Source: an uncultured Oscillospiraceae bacterium (GTDB taxonomy: Bacteria > Bacillota > Clostridia > Oscillospirales > Ruminococcaceae). From it: 7,659 bases of DNA. Every line of letters begins with the position of its first letter. The first letter of the stretch is position 1. The position numbers and the translations under genes are program-made. Shown here in pieces: positions 1 through 5,338 of this stretch. The stretch covers positions 1 through 7,659 of the forward strand of contig USLH01000110.1 in NCBI GenBank assembly GCA_900555435.1. Direction: 5' to 3'. The notes under the pieces are model-generated. The model was not told the origin of the DNA and did no database searches. It was given only the letters and a program-made list of their open reading frames with translations.

Positions 1-963
1 CTTGAAGCCGCCGCCACAGGGGGTGTAATCCGGTTCGTGTTTCTCAGAACCGGAGGTGTGGGAGCCGGTAGGCGCATGGATTTCAATGGAGTTGCCGTCG
101 GCGTCGCAGGGCTGGCCGCAGGCTTCGCATTCGTACCAGTATTCCTTTATGCCGCCGCTGCAGGGAGAGTAGTTCGGTTCGTGTTTCTCAGAACCGGGGG
201 TGTGACCAATGGGCGGGAGGACTTCCAGGGTATTGCCCTTGGCGTCGCAGGGTGCGCCGCAGACGTCACATTCGTACCACTCTTCCTTGATGCCGCCGCT
301 GCAGGGGGCGTAATCCGGTTCGTGTTTCTCAGAACCGGGGGTGTGGAGGCCCATGGGGCAATTTTCGCCGGGGCCGACATACAGTGCGGCGTGACCCTTG
401 GCGTCGCAGGGAGTGTCGCAGACGGTGCAGGTATAGTAGCTTCTGATATAACCGCCGTTCTTTCTGTTCCAGTCGGCTGCATGGAGGACGGAGCCGGGGG
501 TATGGGGGTGAGGCTGGGGGCCGGCGGGGGTGTAGACGGAGCCGTCTCCGTTTGCATCGCAAGGCAGGTCGCAGACGGTGCAGCGGTAGTAGCTGGTCTT
601 GCAGCCGCCGGTGCAGGGGGCGTAGTCGGCAGGATACAGGGTATTGCCGGGGGTGTGGCCGTTCAGGGCGGTGAGATCGACAATGGTCCCGTCTTTATCC
701 ACCACATGACGGCAGGCTTTGCAGTAGTAATACTGTGCGGTGTCGGTGCCGGCGCAGGCCGTTCCATAGGGGTCGCCGATGACATGGCGCTTCCCGCCGA
801 CGCCGATGCCGCCGCTGCAGCCGTTATCGGGGCCGACGAGCATTGCGCTGTAGCCGTCTTCGTCGCAGGCTGCGCCGCAGACGGTGCAGAGATAGTAGTC
901 GTAGGCATAGCCGCCGGTTACATTGTTCCAGTCGGCTTCGTGGAGGACGGAGCCGGGGGTGTG
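1..963 (-). repeat. Seven in-frame Cys-rich repeat units within the secreted protein
   Basis: Unit starts on the minus strand are near 963, 786, 657, 504, 345, 204 and 60. Units at 657, 345, 204 and 60 carry DYxPC before a GG turn. Units at 963 and 504 have ADWN with no Cys there. The unit at 786 is the most divergent and has lost the third Cys of C-x2-C-x3-C (it reads CKACRHVV). At DNA level, a 23-base string beginning CGGTTCGTG recurs at 31-53, 175-197 and 316-338, spaced 144 and 141 bases. The stretches around 132-198 and 272-339 are close copies. A second pair of near-identical 35-base tracts lies near 467-501 and 926-960, joining units 1 and 4. Duplication therefore appears recent in the C-terminal half. 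Confidence 0.85.
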
Positions 964-1077
964 GGAGTCCGCAGCGCAGGCTGCGGCAGCTGTGACGCTT
1001 CCGCCGGGCAAAAGACCGATCAGGAAGGTCAAAGAAAGCAGGAAGGCACCCACTTTCTTCCGGATGATGGTTTTCAT
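1..1077 (-). CDS. Secreted cysteine-rich HTPG-repeat protein (3' end outside window)
   Basis: The frame is open for 359 codons from ATG at 1077 to the left edge, so the C-terminus is missing. The start is supported by GAAGGAGAACT directly upstream and a promoter at 1113-1141. Residues 1-32 form a Sec signal peptide: MKTIIRKK, a hydrophobic stretch AFLLSLTFLIGLLP, then an Ala-rich cleavage region near VTAAAA. From residue 39 to the end there are seven repeats of about 43-59 residues, starting near residues 39, 98, 141, 192, 245, 292 and 340. The shared pattern is HTPGS, a D-Y or D-W pair, a C-x-GG or GG turn, an aromatic YY/WY, then C-x2-C-x3-C-D and D/N-G. The CxxC pattern suggests a metal-binding or disulfide-stabilised module in an exported protein. 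I do not recognise a named family. It lies downstream of the kinase operon but behind a terminator, so it is probably a separate transcript. Confident as a gene; function unknown. Confidence 0.85.
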   Translation of the reverse strand, partial: MKTIIRKKVGAFLLSLTFLIGLLPGGSVTAAAACAADSHTPGSVLHEADWNNVTGGYAYDYYLCTVCGAACDEDGYSAMLVGPDNGCSGGIGVGGKRHVIGDPYGTACAGTDTAQYYYCKACRHVVDKDGTIVDLTALNGHTPGNTLYPADYAPCTGGCKTSYYRCTVCDLPCDANGDGSVYTPAGPQPHPHTPGSVLHAADWNRKNGGYIRSYYTCTVCDTPCDAKGHAALYVGPGENCPMGLHTPGSEKHEPDYAPCSGGIKEEWYECDVCGAPCDAKGNTLEVLPPIGHTPGSEKHEPNYSPCSGGIKEYWYECEACGQPCDADGNSIEIHAPTGSHTSGSEKHEPDYTPCGGGFK

Positions 1078-1112
1078 AGTTCTCCTTCTTTCCGCAGAGT
1101 TGATATACCTTT

Positions 1113-1141
1113 AATATATCGCTTTTGGAAAGGTAAAACAA
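1113..1141 (-). promoter_or_regulatory. Sigma-A-like promoter for the Cys-rich repeat gene
   Basis: On the minus strand, TTGTTT (1136-1141) is followed after exactly 17 bases by TATATT (1113-1118). The -10 matches consensus at 5 of 6 positions and the -35 at 3 of 6. It lies about 36 bases upstream of the ATG at 1077, and the terminator at 1167-1203 sits just behind it, so the gene appears to be independently transcribed. Confidence 0.55.
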
Positions 1142-1160
1142 TTAACTCGCTGCATAGGGT

Positions 1161-1203
1161 CACAAAAAAACTCCTTGCGGAGGAACGTTCCGCAAGGAGT
1201 TTT
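1161..1203 (-). terminator. Rho-independent terminator of the kinase/beta-helix operon
   Basis: A perfect 15-bp stem pairs 1167-1181 with 1189-1203 (core ACTCCTTGCGGA) around a 7-base loop. On the minus strand it is followed by a run of seven T (the A run at 1164-1170). It begins 16 bases after the stop codon of the beta-helix protein. The plus-strand tail is weaker, so leftward termination is the main role. Confidence 0.9.
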
Positions 1204-1219
1204 CGGCCAGGAAGCCGGG

Positions 1220-2464
1220 TCATTTGAAGGTGGCGAGGCTTGTTTCGATGGGGTAGGAGATGGGATTATCGATGTCGGTGGTGTTGTTTGAGAAAACGGT
1301 CCCGACGAAATCCAGCAGCGTGTTGCCGGGGATGTTCAGAAACTGCACGCCGATGCCGTTATCCTCGACCACGGAGTTCGGGAAGGCGGTTTTGAAGGAG
1401 TAATAACTGTTGGTGTTGTAGCGGAAGCCGATGCCGTTTTGCCGGAAGGTGCAAGCCTCCACGCCGATCATGCCGCCGTCTTCCACGTCTGCACCGATGT
1501 CGTAGCCCGTGAAGGAGCAATGGTTGATGACGGCGGAGGCGCTGGCAGTCAGACCGGTGCCTCCGCTGCCTACAAAGTCCAGATCATGGAGCATGACGTT
1601 ATCGGGGAAATGGGTGCCGACGGTCAGGGAGCCTTCAATTACGGTGCGGCCGCTGCCGTCGGAGCAGCCGTAGAGGTTCACCGCCCGGGTGGTGATGCCA
1701 AGGTCGCCGGTGTAGGTTTCCGGAGGAAGGTAGATGTCCACTACTGTTTCCGCCGGAACTTCCTCATCGATGCGCTTTAAGAGGGCACGGAGGTCTTCCA
1801 TGGTGTTTAAGGGGACATCATCGGCGGTATAAGACAGATGGGACAGGGGGATGATCTCATAGGTGTGCTTCAGGCGGATGGTGTCGCCGTTTTTCATGAA
1901 AAGCGTCCAGATAATGTCGTTTGTCCCGCTTTGGCCGGTGAGAATGACTTCGGCGCTGAGGGTGGAGGGGGCGAAGACGTCCATGTGGCCGATCCCGCCG
2001 AAGGTGATGGTATGGGCTTCGTCGGGGGAGGCGGTCACGGTGAAGTTTTCCACCTTGGAGAGGAAGGCATCGGGGTCGACCAAGGCACCGTTCTGATAAA
2101 TCCCCATCAGGGAGGGGAGGCAGGTCTCACCATCGGCGGACAGGGTGAGAGAGCGCTGCTCCTCCGGGCGGCCGTTCTGGATGTCGTCCGGAAAGGTGCT
2201 GAGGCAGAGGTTGTAGGTTCCGTTTTTGTCGGTATAGGTAAGGGAAGCGGCGCCCTCGAAGGTTTTGGGACGGTGGGGGAGAAAAAGGACAGCCAGCACG
2301 ATCCCGGTCAGCAGGAGAAGGGAGAGAAGGACGTACAGCGTCTTTTTCCGCCAGAGACGGGGTGGTTTTACTTCCGTCCGGTCAATCTGGCTCTGGGTGC
2401 AGTGGGGGCAGAAGGAGGCGCTTTCCGGCAGCTCCGTGCCGCAGTTTTTACATTTTTTCGCCAT
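1220..2464 (-). CDS. Zinc-ribbon, single-pass membrane protein with extracellular beta-helix domain
   Basis: The protein has 414 residues. The ATG at 2464 was chosen because TAAGGAGA (2471-2478) lies 6-8 bases upstream; a longer start at 2539 would lie inside the kinase gene. Order of parts: zinc ribbon with C5-x2-C8-x10-C19-x2-C22, a basic linker, one membrane helix at about 42-62, an extracytoplasmic beta-rich region at 70-215, then from about 238 to 400 a parallel beta-helix. The beta-helix shows successive short rungs with repeated G, N, C/S-F and I-G patterns (VINHCSFTGY, VEACTFRQNGIG, VVEDNGIGVQF). It resembles pectate-lyase/NosD-type folds, but no catalytic site is evident. The expected topology is cytoplasmic ribbon and exported beta-helix. 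It starts 11 bases after the kinase stop, and its ribosome binding site overlaps that stop, so the two are almost certainly cotranscribed and probably coupled. A role as membrane partner or substrate of the kinase is inference. Confidence 0.85.
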   Translation of the reverse strand: MAKKCKNCGTELPESASFCPHCTQSQIDRTEVKPPRLWRKKTLYVLLSLLLLTGIVLAVLFLPHRPKTFEGAASLTYTDKNGTYNLCLSTFPDDIQNGRPEEQRSLTLSADGETCLPSLMGIYQNGALVDPDAFLSKVENFTVTASPDEAHTITFGGIGHMDVFAPSTLSAEVILTGQSGTNDIIWTLFMKNGDTIRLKHTYEIIPLSHLSYTADDVPLNTMEDLRALLKRIDEEVPAETVVDIYLPPETYTGDLGITTRAVNLYGCSDGSGRTVIEGSLTVGTHFPDNVMLHDLDFVGSGGTGLTASASAVINHCSFTGYDIGADVEDGGMIGVEACTFRQNGIGFRYNTNSYYSFKTAFPNSVVEDNGIGVQFLNIPGNTLLDFVGTVFSNNTTDIDNPISYPIETSLATFK

Positions 2465-2475
2465 GTTTTTTCTCC

Positions 2476-3174
2476 TTAAAGGGCTTCCATCAGGTAAAGT
2501 ACATTTTTGAAGCGTTTTTTGGGGTTCACCATGGTGCATTTCTGGACGATGCGGCCAAGATGTCCGGGAGCCAGCTCCCGAGAAGGGTGTTTGCCGGTGA
2601 GGAGGATGTTTAAAAGGACACCTAAGGAATAGAGATCCGCCCGTTCGTCGGTCTGGGCGATACCGTACTGTTCCGGGGCGGCGTAGCCGGTGGTGCCTAA
2701 GACCTGAGTGTCGCGGCTTTCCTCGTTTTTGAAGACCCGGGAGGCGTCAAAGTCGATGAGGACGGCTTCGTTTCCCCGTAGGATGACGTTTTCCGGTTTT
2801 ACGTCCCGGTGGACGATGCCCATGGAATGGAGGATCCAGAGGGCGCTGCAGAGCTGGCTGACAATCCTGCGAGCTTCGGAGGGGGTGAAGCGGGCTTCGG
2901 ATAAGAGGGCTGCAAGATTGTCTCCCTCGACGTATTCTTCCAAGACCGCCGTATGGCCGGCTTCCTCCGCCGCTTCCAGGATCTTCGGGAGATTCGGGGA
3001 GGAAACGGTGAGAAGGCGACGGTAGACCTCGCCACTTCCTTCGTAACGGCGGAAGATGAAGCGGCGGTCGGTCTGTTTGTTCCGGAGGAGGAGAATGGTG
3101 CTGCGGGGGGTGTCCTTGATCGTCCGGAGGGCGTCGAAATCCCGGTCGACACTGGATAAGAGATATTGGTAGAT
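2476..3174 (-). CDS. Divergent bacterial Ser/Thr protein kinase (start codon uncertain)
   Basis: About 232 residues, a bare kinase domain with no membrane helix, so cytoplasmic. Numbering from the ATC at 3174: catalytic loop HRDVKPEN (122-129) with catalytic Asp124 and Asn129; metal-binding Asp141 in LIDFDASR, where DFD replaces DFG; activation segment GTTGYAAPEQYG with APE at 166-168; DLYSLGVLL helix (180-188); and NPKKRFKN near the end. The N-lobe is odd. The region TPRSTILLLRNK has no glycine-rich loop, and FIFRRYEG puts Arg where the beta-3 Lys is expected. SGEVYRRLL probably forms helix C. The frame is closed upstream by TAG at 3193-3195, and between it and TTG at 2943 there is no ATG, GTG or TTG. 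A start at TTG 2943 would remove the whole N-lobe. Shine-Dalgarno AAGGAG at 3184-3189 points to ATC at 3172-3174. It is the first gene of the operon with the zinc-ribbon protein. Kinase identity is confident; start and activity are not. Confidence 0.85.
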   Translation of the reverse strand: MYQYLLSSVDRDFDALRTIKDTPRSTILLLRNKQTDRRFIFRRYEGSGEVYRRLLTVSSPNLPKILEAAEEAGHTAVLEEYVEGDNLAALLSEARFTPSEARRIVSQLCSALWILHSMGIVHRDVKPENVILRGNEAVLIDFDASRVFKNEESRDTQVLGTTGYAAPEQYGIAQTDERADLYSLGVLLNILLTGKHPSRELAPGHLGRIVQKCTMVNPKKRFKNVLYLMEAL

Positions 3175-3183
3175 GGCGTTCCA

Positions 3184-3189
3184 CTCCTT
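3184..3189 (-). promoter_or_regulatory. Shine-Dalgarno site that fixes the kinase start region
   Basis: AAGGAG on the minus strand lies 9 bases before ATC (3172-3174), the first possible isoleucine-type start of the kinase frame. No ATG, GTG or TTG in the kinase frame lies within usable distance. The out-of-frame GTG at 3184 overlaps this site and cannot use it. Confidence 0.6.
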
Positions 3190-3215
3190 ATGCTATGCTC
3201 GCTGCTTTATAAGTG

Positions 3216-3244
3216 AGTATATCATATCTGCTGTGAAAAAGAAA
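3216..3244 (-). promoter_or_regulatory. Possible promoter of the kinase operon
   Basis: On the minus strand, TATACT (3216-3221, 5 of 6 to consensus) lies 17 bases after a weak TTTCTT (3239-3244). Transcription would begin near 3209, giving a leader of about 35 bases that contains the AAGGAG site. An overlapping TATGAT (3221-3226) is an alternative -10. The -35 is poor. Confidence 0.35.
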
Positions 3245-3417
3245 GAATTTTCTTTGCGTTTCATTCTCGGTCAAATACCCACTTTTCTTCTTGTTCTATT
3301 TAAAATATTTTAATTATTACCACAATTACAGAAGAAAAAAGTGGGCACAAACAATCAAACAGATATTGTTTGTGCAAAAATTATATAGATTGAACATTTT
3401 ATTGTTTTAAAATTGTC
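3245..3417. other. AT-rich intergenic spacer with nested inverted repeats
   Basis: This spacer separates the leftward kinase operon from rightward genes. It contains CCCACTTTT-CTTCT at 3278-3291 facing AGAAG-AAAAAAGTGGG at 3330-3345 (imperfect by two bases), the perfect palindrome TAAAATATTTTA at 3301-3312, and an 11-bp inverted repeat GCACAAACAAT (3345-3355) / ATTGTTTGTGC (3365-3375) with a 9-base loop. No convincing gene was seen. The dyads could bind a regulator or form RNA hairpins; nothing here decides which. Confidence 0.5.
3345..3375. repeat. 11-bp inverted repeat, possible operator or hairpin
   Basis: GCACAAACAAT and ATTGTTTGTGC are perfect complements separated by 9 bases. The element lies 43 bases upstream of the -35 box at 3418. 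Read leftward, the hairpin is followed by CCCAC and then six T, so it could also act as a terminator on the minus strand, although no minus-strand gene lies behind it. Confidence 0.5.
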
Positions 3418-3446
3418 TTGATTTTCTTGATAAATATTGTTATACT
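3418..3446 (+). promoter_or_regulatory. Strong sigma-A-type promoter with extended -10
   Basis: TTGATT (3418-3423) and TATACT (3441-3446) are separated by exactly 17 bases, and TGT precedes the -10, giving an extended -10 motif. It is one of the best promoter matches in the window. It drives the rightward AT-rich islet, starting 46 bases before the small ORF at 3492. Confidence 0.7.
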
Positions 3447-3491
3447 TTGGTTGTTGATATTCCTTTACGATACCTTACGGAGGGGATTCCA

Positions 3492-3545
3492 ATGAACCAT
3501 TCATTTTTAATGGACATCCATTCCACAGGCAATTGTAGGGAATGA
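3492..3545 (+). CDS. 17-residue small ORF, possible leader peptide
   Basis: The product reads MNHSFLMDIHSTGNCRE. Evidence for translation is the ribosome binding site GGAGGGG six bases before the ATG, and the strong promoter at 3418-3446. The stop codon (3543-3545) lies within the left arm of a perfect hairpin at 3538-3566, the geometry of a translated leader ahead of a regulated transcript. There is no run of identical codons of the classical amino-acid attenuator type. It could instead be the remnant of a truncated gene. No family was recognised. Confidence 0.4.
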   Translation: MNHSFLMDIHSTGNCRE

Positions 3546-3566
3546 TTTTGGTCAAAAATCATTCCC
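3538..3566 (+). promoter_or_regulatory. Perfect 12-bp hairpin overlapping the small ORF stop
   Basis: GGGAATGATTTT (3538-3549) and AAAATCATTCCC (3555-3566) pair perfectly around the loop GGTCA. No U-run follows (next bases are TTGAAGCACG), so it is not a standard terminator. It lies between the small ORF and the disrupted secreted-protein gene. Candidate roles are attenuation, mRNA stabilisation or translational coupling. Confidence 0.55.
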
Positions 3567-3594
3567 TTGAAGCACGACAGAAAGGAATAGTCAT

Positions 3595-4018
3595 AATACG
3601 AAAAACTGGAAAAAACGTTTTATTGCTTTTATTACTTGTATCGTTTTCTCTATTGTATCTTTGCCCATAGTAAGTGCTGCAGAAAAAATTGACAATAACT
3701 TCGATAAGGAAATCATAGCGCTATCCCAACTGCCAATGGTTTTATCTGAGGGCGACACTCAGCGTGAAATCGAAATGATTAATACCTTAGCGAAAAAGTA
3801 TTATTATAAAAAATGATAAATACGGCGAGGATGTATATTGTCTGATAAAAAAAGACGCACTCTCTTTAGTTGTGTCTTTAGCTGGTAAAGGATTTGCTGG
3901 GTTTGTAGGGCCAGAAGTGCATGATAATAACAGAATATACGATCTATACCACTATCATATGACTTTTGATAAAGAGCTCAACGAACACGCAAATACGCAT
4001 GTTTTCTTTACATACTAA
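3595..4018 (+). pseudogene. Disrupted small secreted protein (no start codon, frameshift)
   Basis: Two adjacent frames together give about 141 codons. The first (3595-3816) reads N-T-K-N-W-K-K-R followed by a hydrophobic stretch FIAFITCIVFSIVSLPIV and a signal peptidase site near VSA/AEK, a clear Sec signal peptide. It then runs to KKYYYKK and TGA at 3814-3816. Skipping one base of the A6 run at 3808-3813 restores a frame that reads KNDKYGEDVYCLIKK and continues to TAA at 4016-4018, ending DLYHYHMTFDKE ... HVFFTY. Upstream, AAAGGA at 3581-3586 marks a ribosome binding site, but no ATG, GTG or TTG exists in frame before the previous stop (3567-3569). One lost base in CATAATACG could explain this. 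The mature protein would be about 110 residues, rich in His and Tyr at the end; its family was not recognised. It is probably cotranscribed with the gene at 4037. Programmed frameshifting is possible, but the missing start favours decay or sequence error. Confidence 0.65.
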
Positions 4019-4036
4019 TTTATCAACGAGGATACT

Positions 4037-4663
4037 ATGTGGTTTGACGTCTATTTGGCTCATATACTGTTCTTGAAATATCCAGAACTAGAAAAAGAAT
4101 TGGAAACGATCCCATCTGATCAATTACAAATGTCATTTTCATCAGAAGATAAAAAGTCTTTTCAACGCACGATTGATCAAATGTTGATGTCTCCATCACA
4201 ATCGCTAAAACGCAGCAACAATACGGGGTTAGTAATCTTTCTTTATCAGACTTTTCAAACACAATTTCATCTTTGGAATTATAAAAATTACCCGAAACAT
4301 TCTGTGCCACCCAAAAATCCTGTTCTGCTTGAATTGAAAAATTATTTACTGGAGGATTCTAAACTGGAAGAAGTACGCTGTATATCAGGCGGTATTGTTA
4401 CAATGCTTTTTTGTGACGTAGATGATTATACACATTCTGATTCTGATGAATCCGTTTCAATCACAAACCTTGCCATTCAATTTGAGGGTGTTCCGGAAAT
4501 CGCATACAATCATTTAAAATTGCTTAACGGAGGATATACAGTTTCTCTTTTTCGGGCGCAAGAACGAACAGAAAATTTGTTGAGGGCATATCTGGAAGTT
4601 TCTTCGAATCATTCAGCCTACTTCACTTTTACTTCTGCTCAAATTCAAAATCATGTGCCATAA
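4037..4663 (+). CDS. Hypothetical protein, 208 residues
   Basis: The start at ATG 4037 is supported by GAGG five bases upstream. It begins 18 bases after the stop of the disrupted secreted-protein gene, suggesting one transcript. There is no signal peptide or membrane helix, so it is probably cytoplasmic. The N-terminal 100 residues are helix-rich and polar (YPELEKELETIPSDQLQ, EDKKSFQRTIDQML). The second half is more beta-like, with GGIVTMLFCDVDDY, an acidic DDYTHSDSDES stretch around 130-140, and GGYTVSLFRAQERTENLLRAYLE towards the C-terminus. I recognise no domain. The gene is AT-rich compared with the flanks, consistent with acquisition together with the upstream pseudogene. Its position directly behind a small secreted protein would fit an immunity or partner protein, but this is only inference. 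Confident that it is a gene, not what it does. Confidence 0.75.
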   Translation: MWFDVYLAHILFLKYPELEKELETIPSDQLQMSFSSEDKKSFQRTIDQMLMSPSQSLKRSNNTGLVIFLYQTFQTQFHLWNYKNYPKHSVPPKNPVLLELKNYLLEDSKLEEVRCISGGIVTMLFCDVDDYTHSDSDESVSITNLAIQFEGVPEIAYNHLKLLNGGYTVSLFRAQERTENLLRAYLEVSSNHSAYFTFTSAQIQNHVP

Positions 4664-4718
4664 ATGAAAAATCAATTTTATTGCAGCAAAAAGAAGCAGT
4701 TGTAAAGGCAGTGAGGGA

Positions 4719-5138
4719 ATGATCAACACAAATAATCTCTGGCAGGAGCTGATGGAATCTCCGAATCTGGATCAGTTTTTATCGGAGCATGAGGGCAACT
4801 TTCAGACAGGAAGCGTTTGTGATCTGCTGAACCAACTGTTCCAGAAGCGGAGGATTTCCAAAGCGGCACTGGCAAAGCAGTCGGGGATGAGCGAGGTCTA
4901 TCTGCATCAGGTTTTTGCAGGGCGGAGAAACCCTTCCCGGAACCGTCTTTTGTGCCTTTGCTTCGGGCTCAGCGCAACGCTGGAGGAGACGCAGAAGCTT
5001 TTGAAGCAATGCGGGTTTGCGCAGCTTTATCCGAAGGACCGGCGGGACGCCATCATTTTATACGGTATCTTAAACGGACAGGATCTGTTTACGGTCAACG
5101 ATAAACTGTTTGCGGAAAACGAAGAAATTTTATGCTGA
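4719..5138 (+). CDS. XRE-family helix-turn-helix protein
   Basis: The protein has 139 residues. The HTH lies at about residues 44-80: ISKAALAKQSGMSEVYLHQV is the typical A-x-x-SG-x-S-x-x-Y-x-x-Q recognition unit, followed by FAGRRNPSRNRLLCLCFGL, the usual XRE third and fourth helices. A helical C-terminal part follows (EETQKLLKQCGF, then YPKDRRDAIILYGILNGQDLFTVNDKLFAENEEIL). It is a DNA-binding regulator by family, with no sensor domain seen. From memory, regulators with this C-terminal DRRDAI pattern are common in Clostridia, sometimes near Ser/Thr kinases; I could not check that. The start ATG at 4719 has GAGGG unusually close in front of it and AAAGG about 10 bases away. It ends at two tandem terminators. 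Base composition is closer to the GC-rich flanks than to the upstream islet. Confidence 0.8.
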   Translation: MINTNNLWQELMESPNLDQFLSEHEGNFQTGSVCDLLNQLFQKRRISKAALAKQSGMSEVYLHQVFAGRRNPSRNRLLCLCFGLSATLEETQKLLKQCGFAQLYPKDRRDAIILYGILNGQDLFTVNDKLFAENEEILC

Positions 5139-5178
5139 AAAACCGGAGGGAAAAGCGGCGGCTTCCCTCCGGTTTTTT
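5138..5178 (+). terminator. Rho-independent terminator after the XRE gene
   Basis: The stem CCGGAGGGAA (5143-5152) pairs with TTCCCTCCGG (5163-5172) around a 10-base loop and is followed by six T (5173-5178). The A run before the stem extends the pairing. It starts at the stop codon of the XRE gene. Confidence 0.9.
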
Positions 5179-5183
5179 AAAGG

Positions 5184-5231
5184 AGTTTCCCCGGCCGGAT
5201 GCGGGTCACGCACCGGCCGGGGAAACTTTTT
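5184..5231 (+). terminator. Second, GC-rich hairpin terminator in tandem
   Basis: A perfect 15-bp stem pairs 5184-5198 with 5213-5227 (core TTTCCCCGGCCGG), with four further inner pairs TGCG/CGCA, followed by five T (5227-5231). It lies only 5 bases after the first terminator. No gene lies between the two, so it is either a backup terminator or a structured RNA element. Confidence 0.7.
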
Positions 5232-5338
5232 AGTCTTTTCTCAGGCAGGAGCCTAAGGCGTTTTCAGGGTATCCAGATTGATGGGCTTTCCTTGCCCGGA
5301 ATCGTTCAATGCCGGGGCATATCAAATACCACACTATC

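Noticed and set aside
1..963. CRISPR-like array from the regular DNA repeats
   Set aside because: Repeats are multiples of three, in frame, of variable length and translate to a conserved protein unit, so they are coding repeats.
37..1227. Long plus-strand open frame opposite the Cys-rich repeat gene
   Set aside because: It is a product of the repeated GC-rich composition: the minus strand has a ribosome binding site, signal peptide, conserved Cys repeats and a promoter, while this frame has none and runs through the terminator.
1838..2479. Plus-strand open frame opposite the beta-helix gene
   Set aside because: Gly/Val/Glu-rich composition without domain features; the opposite strand carries the zinc ribbon, membrane helix and beta-helix.
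2465..2539. Upstream extension of the beta-helix gene to 2539
   Set aside because: It would overlap the kinase coding sequence, and the ATG at 2464 has a good ribosome binding site directly before the zinc ribbon.
2747..3184. GTG at 3184 as the kinase start
   Set aside because: It overlaps the AAGGAG site, is in another frame, and gives a Pro/Arg-rich shadow protein with no kinase motifs.
3193..3225. ATG at 3225 in the kinase frame as start
   Set aside because: It is cut off from the kinase by TAG at 3193-3195 and has no ribosome binding site.
3269..3274. TTGACC on the minus strand as -35 of the kinase promoter
   Set aside because: It lies over 40 bases from the TATGAT/TATACT boxes, with no -10 at 16-18 bases.
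4664..4705. 13-codon ORF directly after the 208-residue gene
   Set aside because: No ribosome binding site, very short, no recognisable product.
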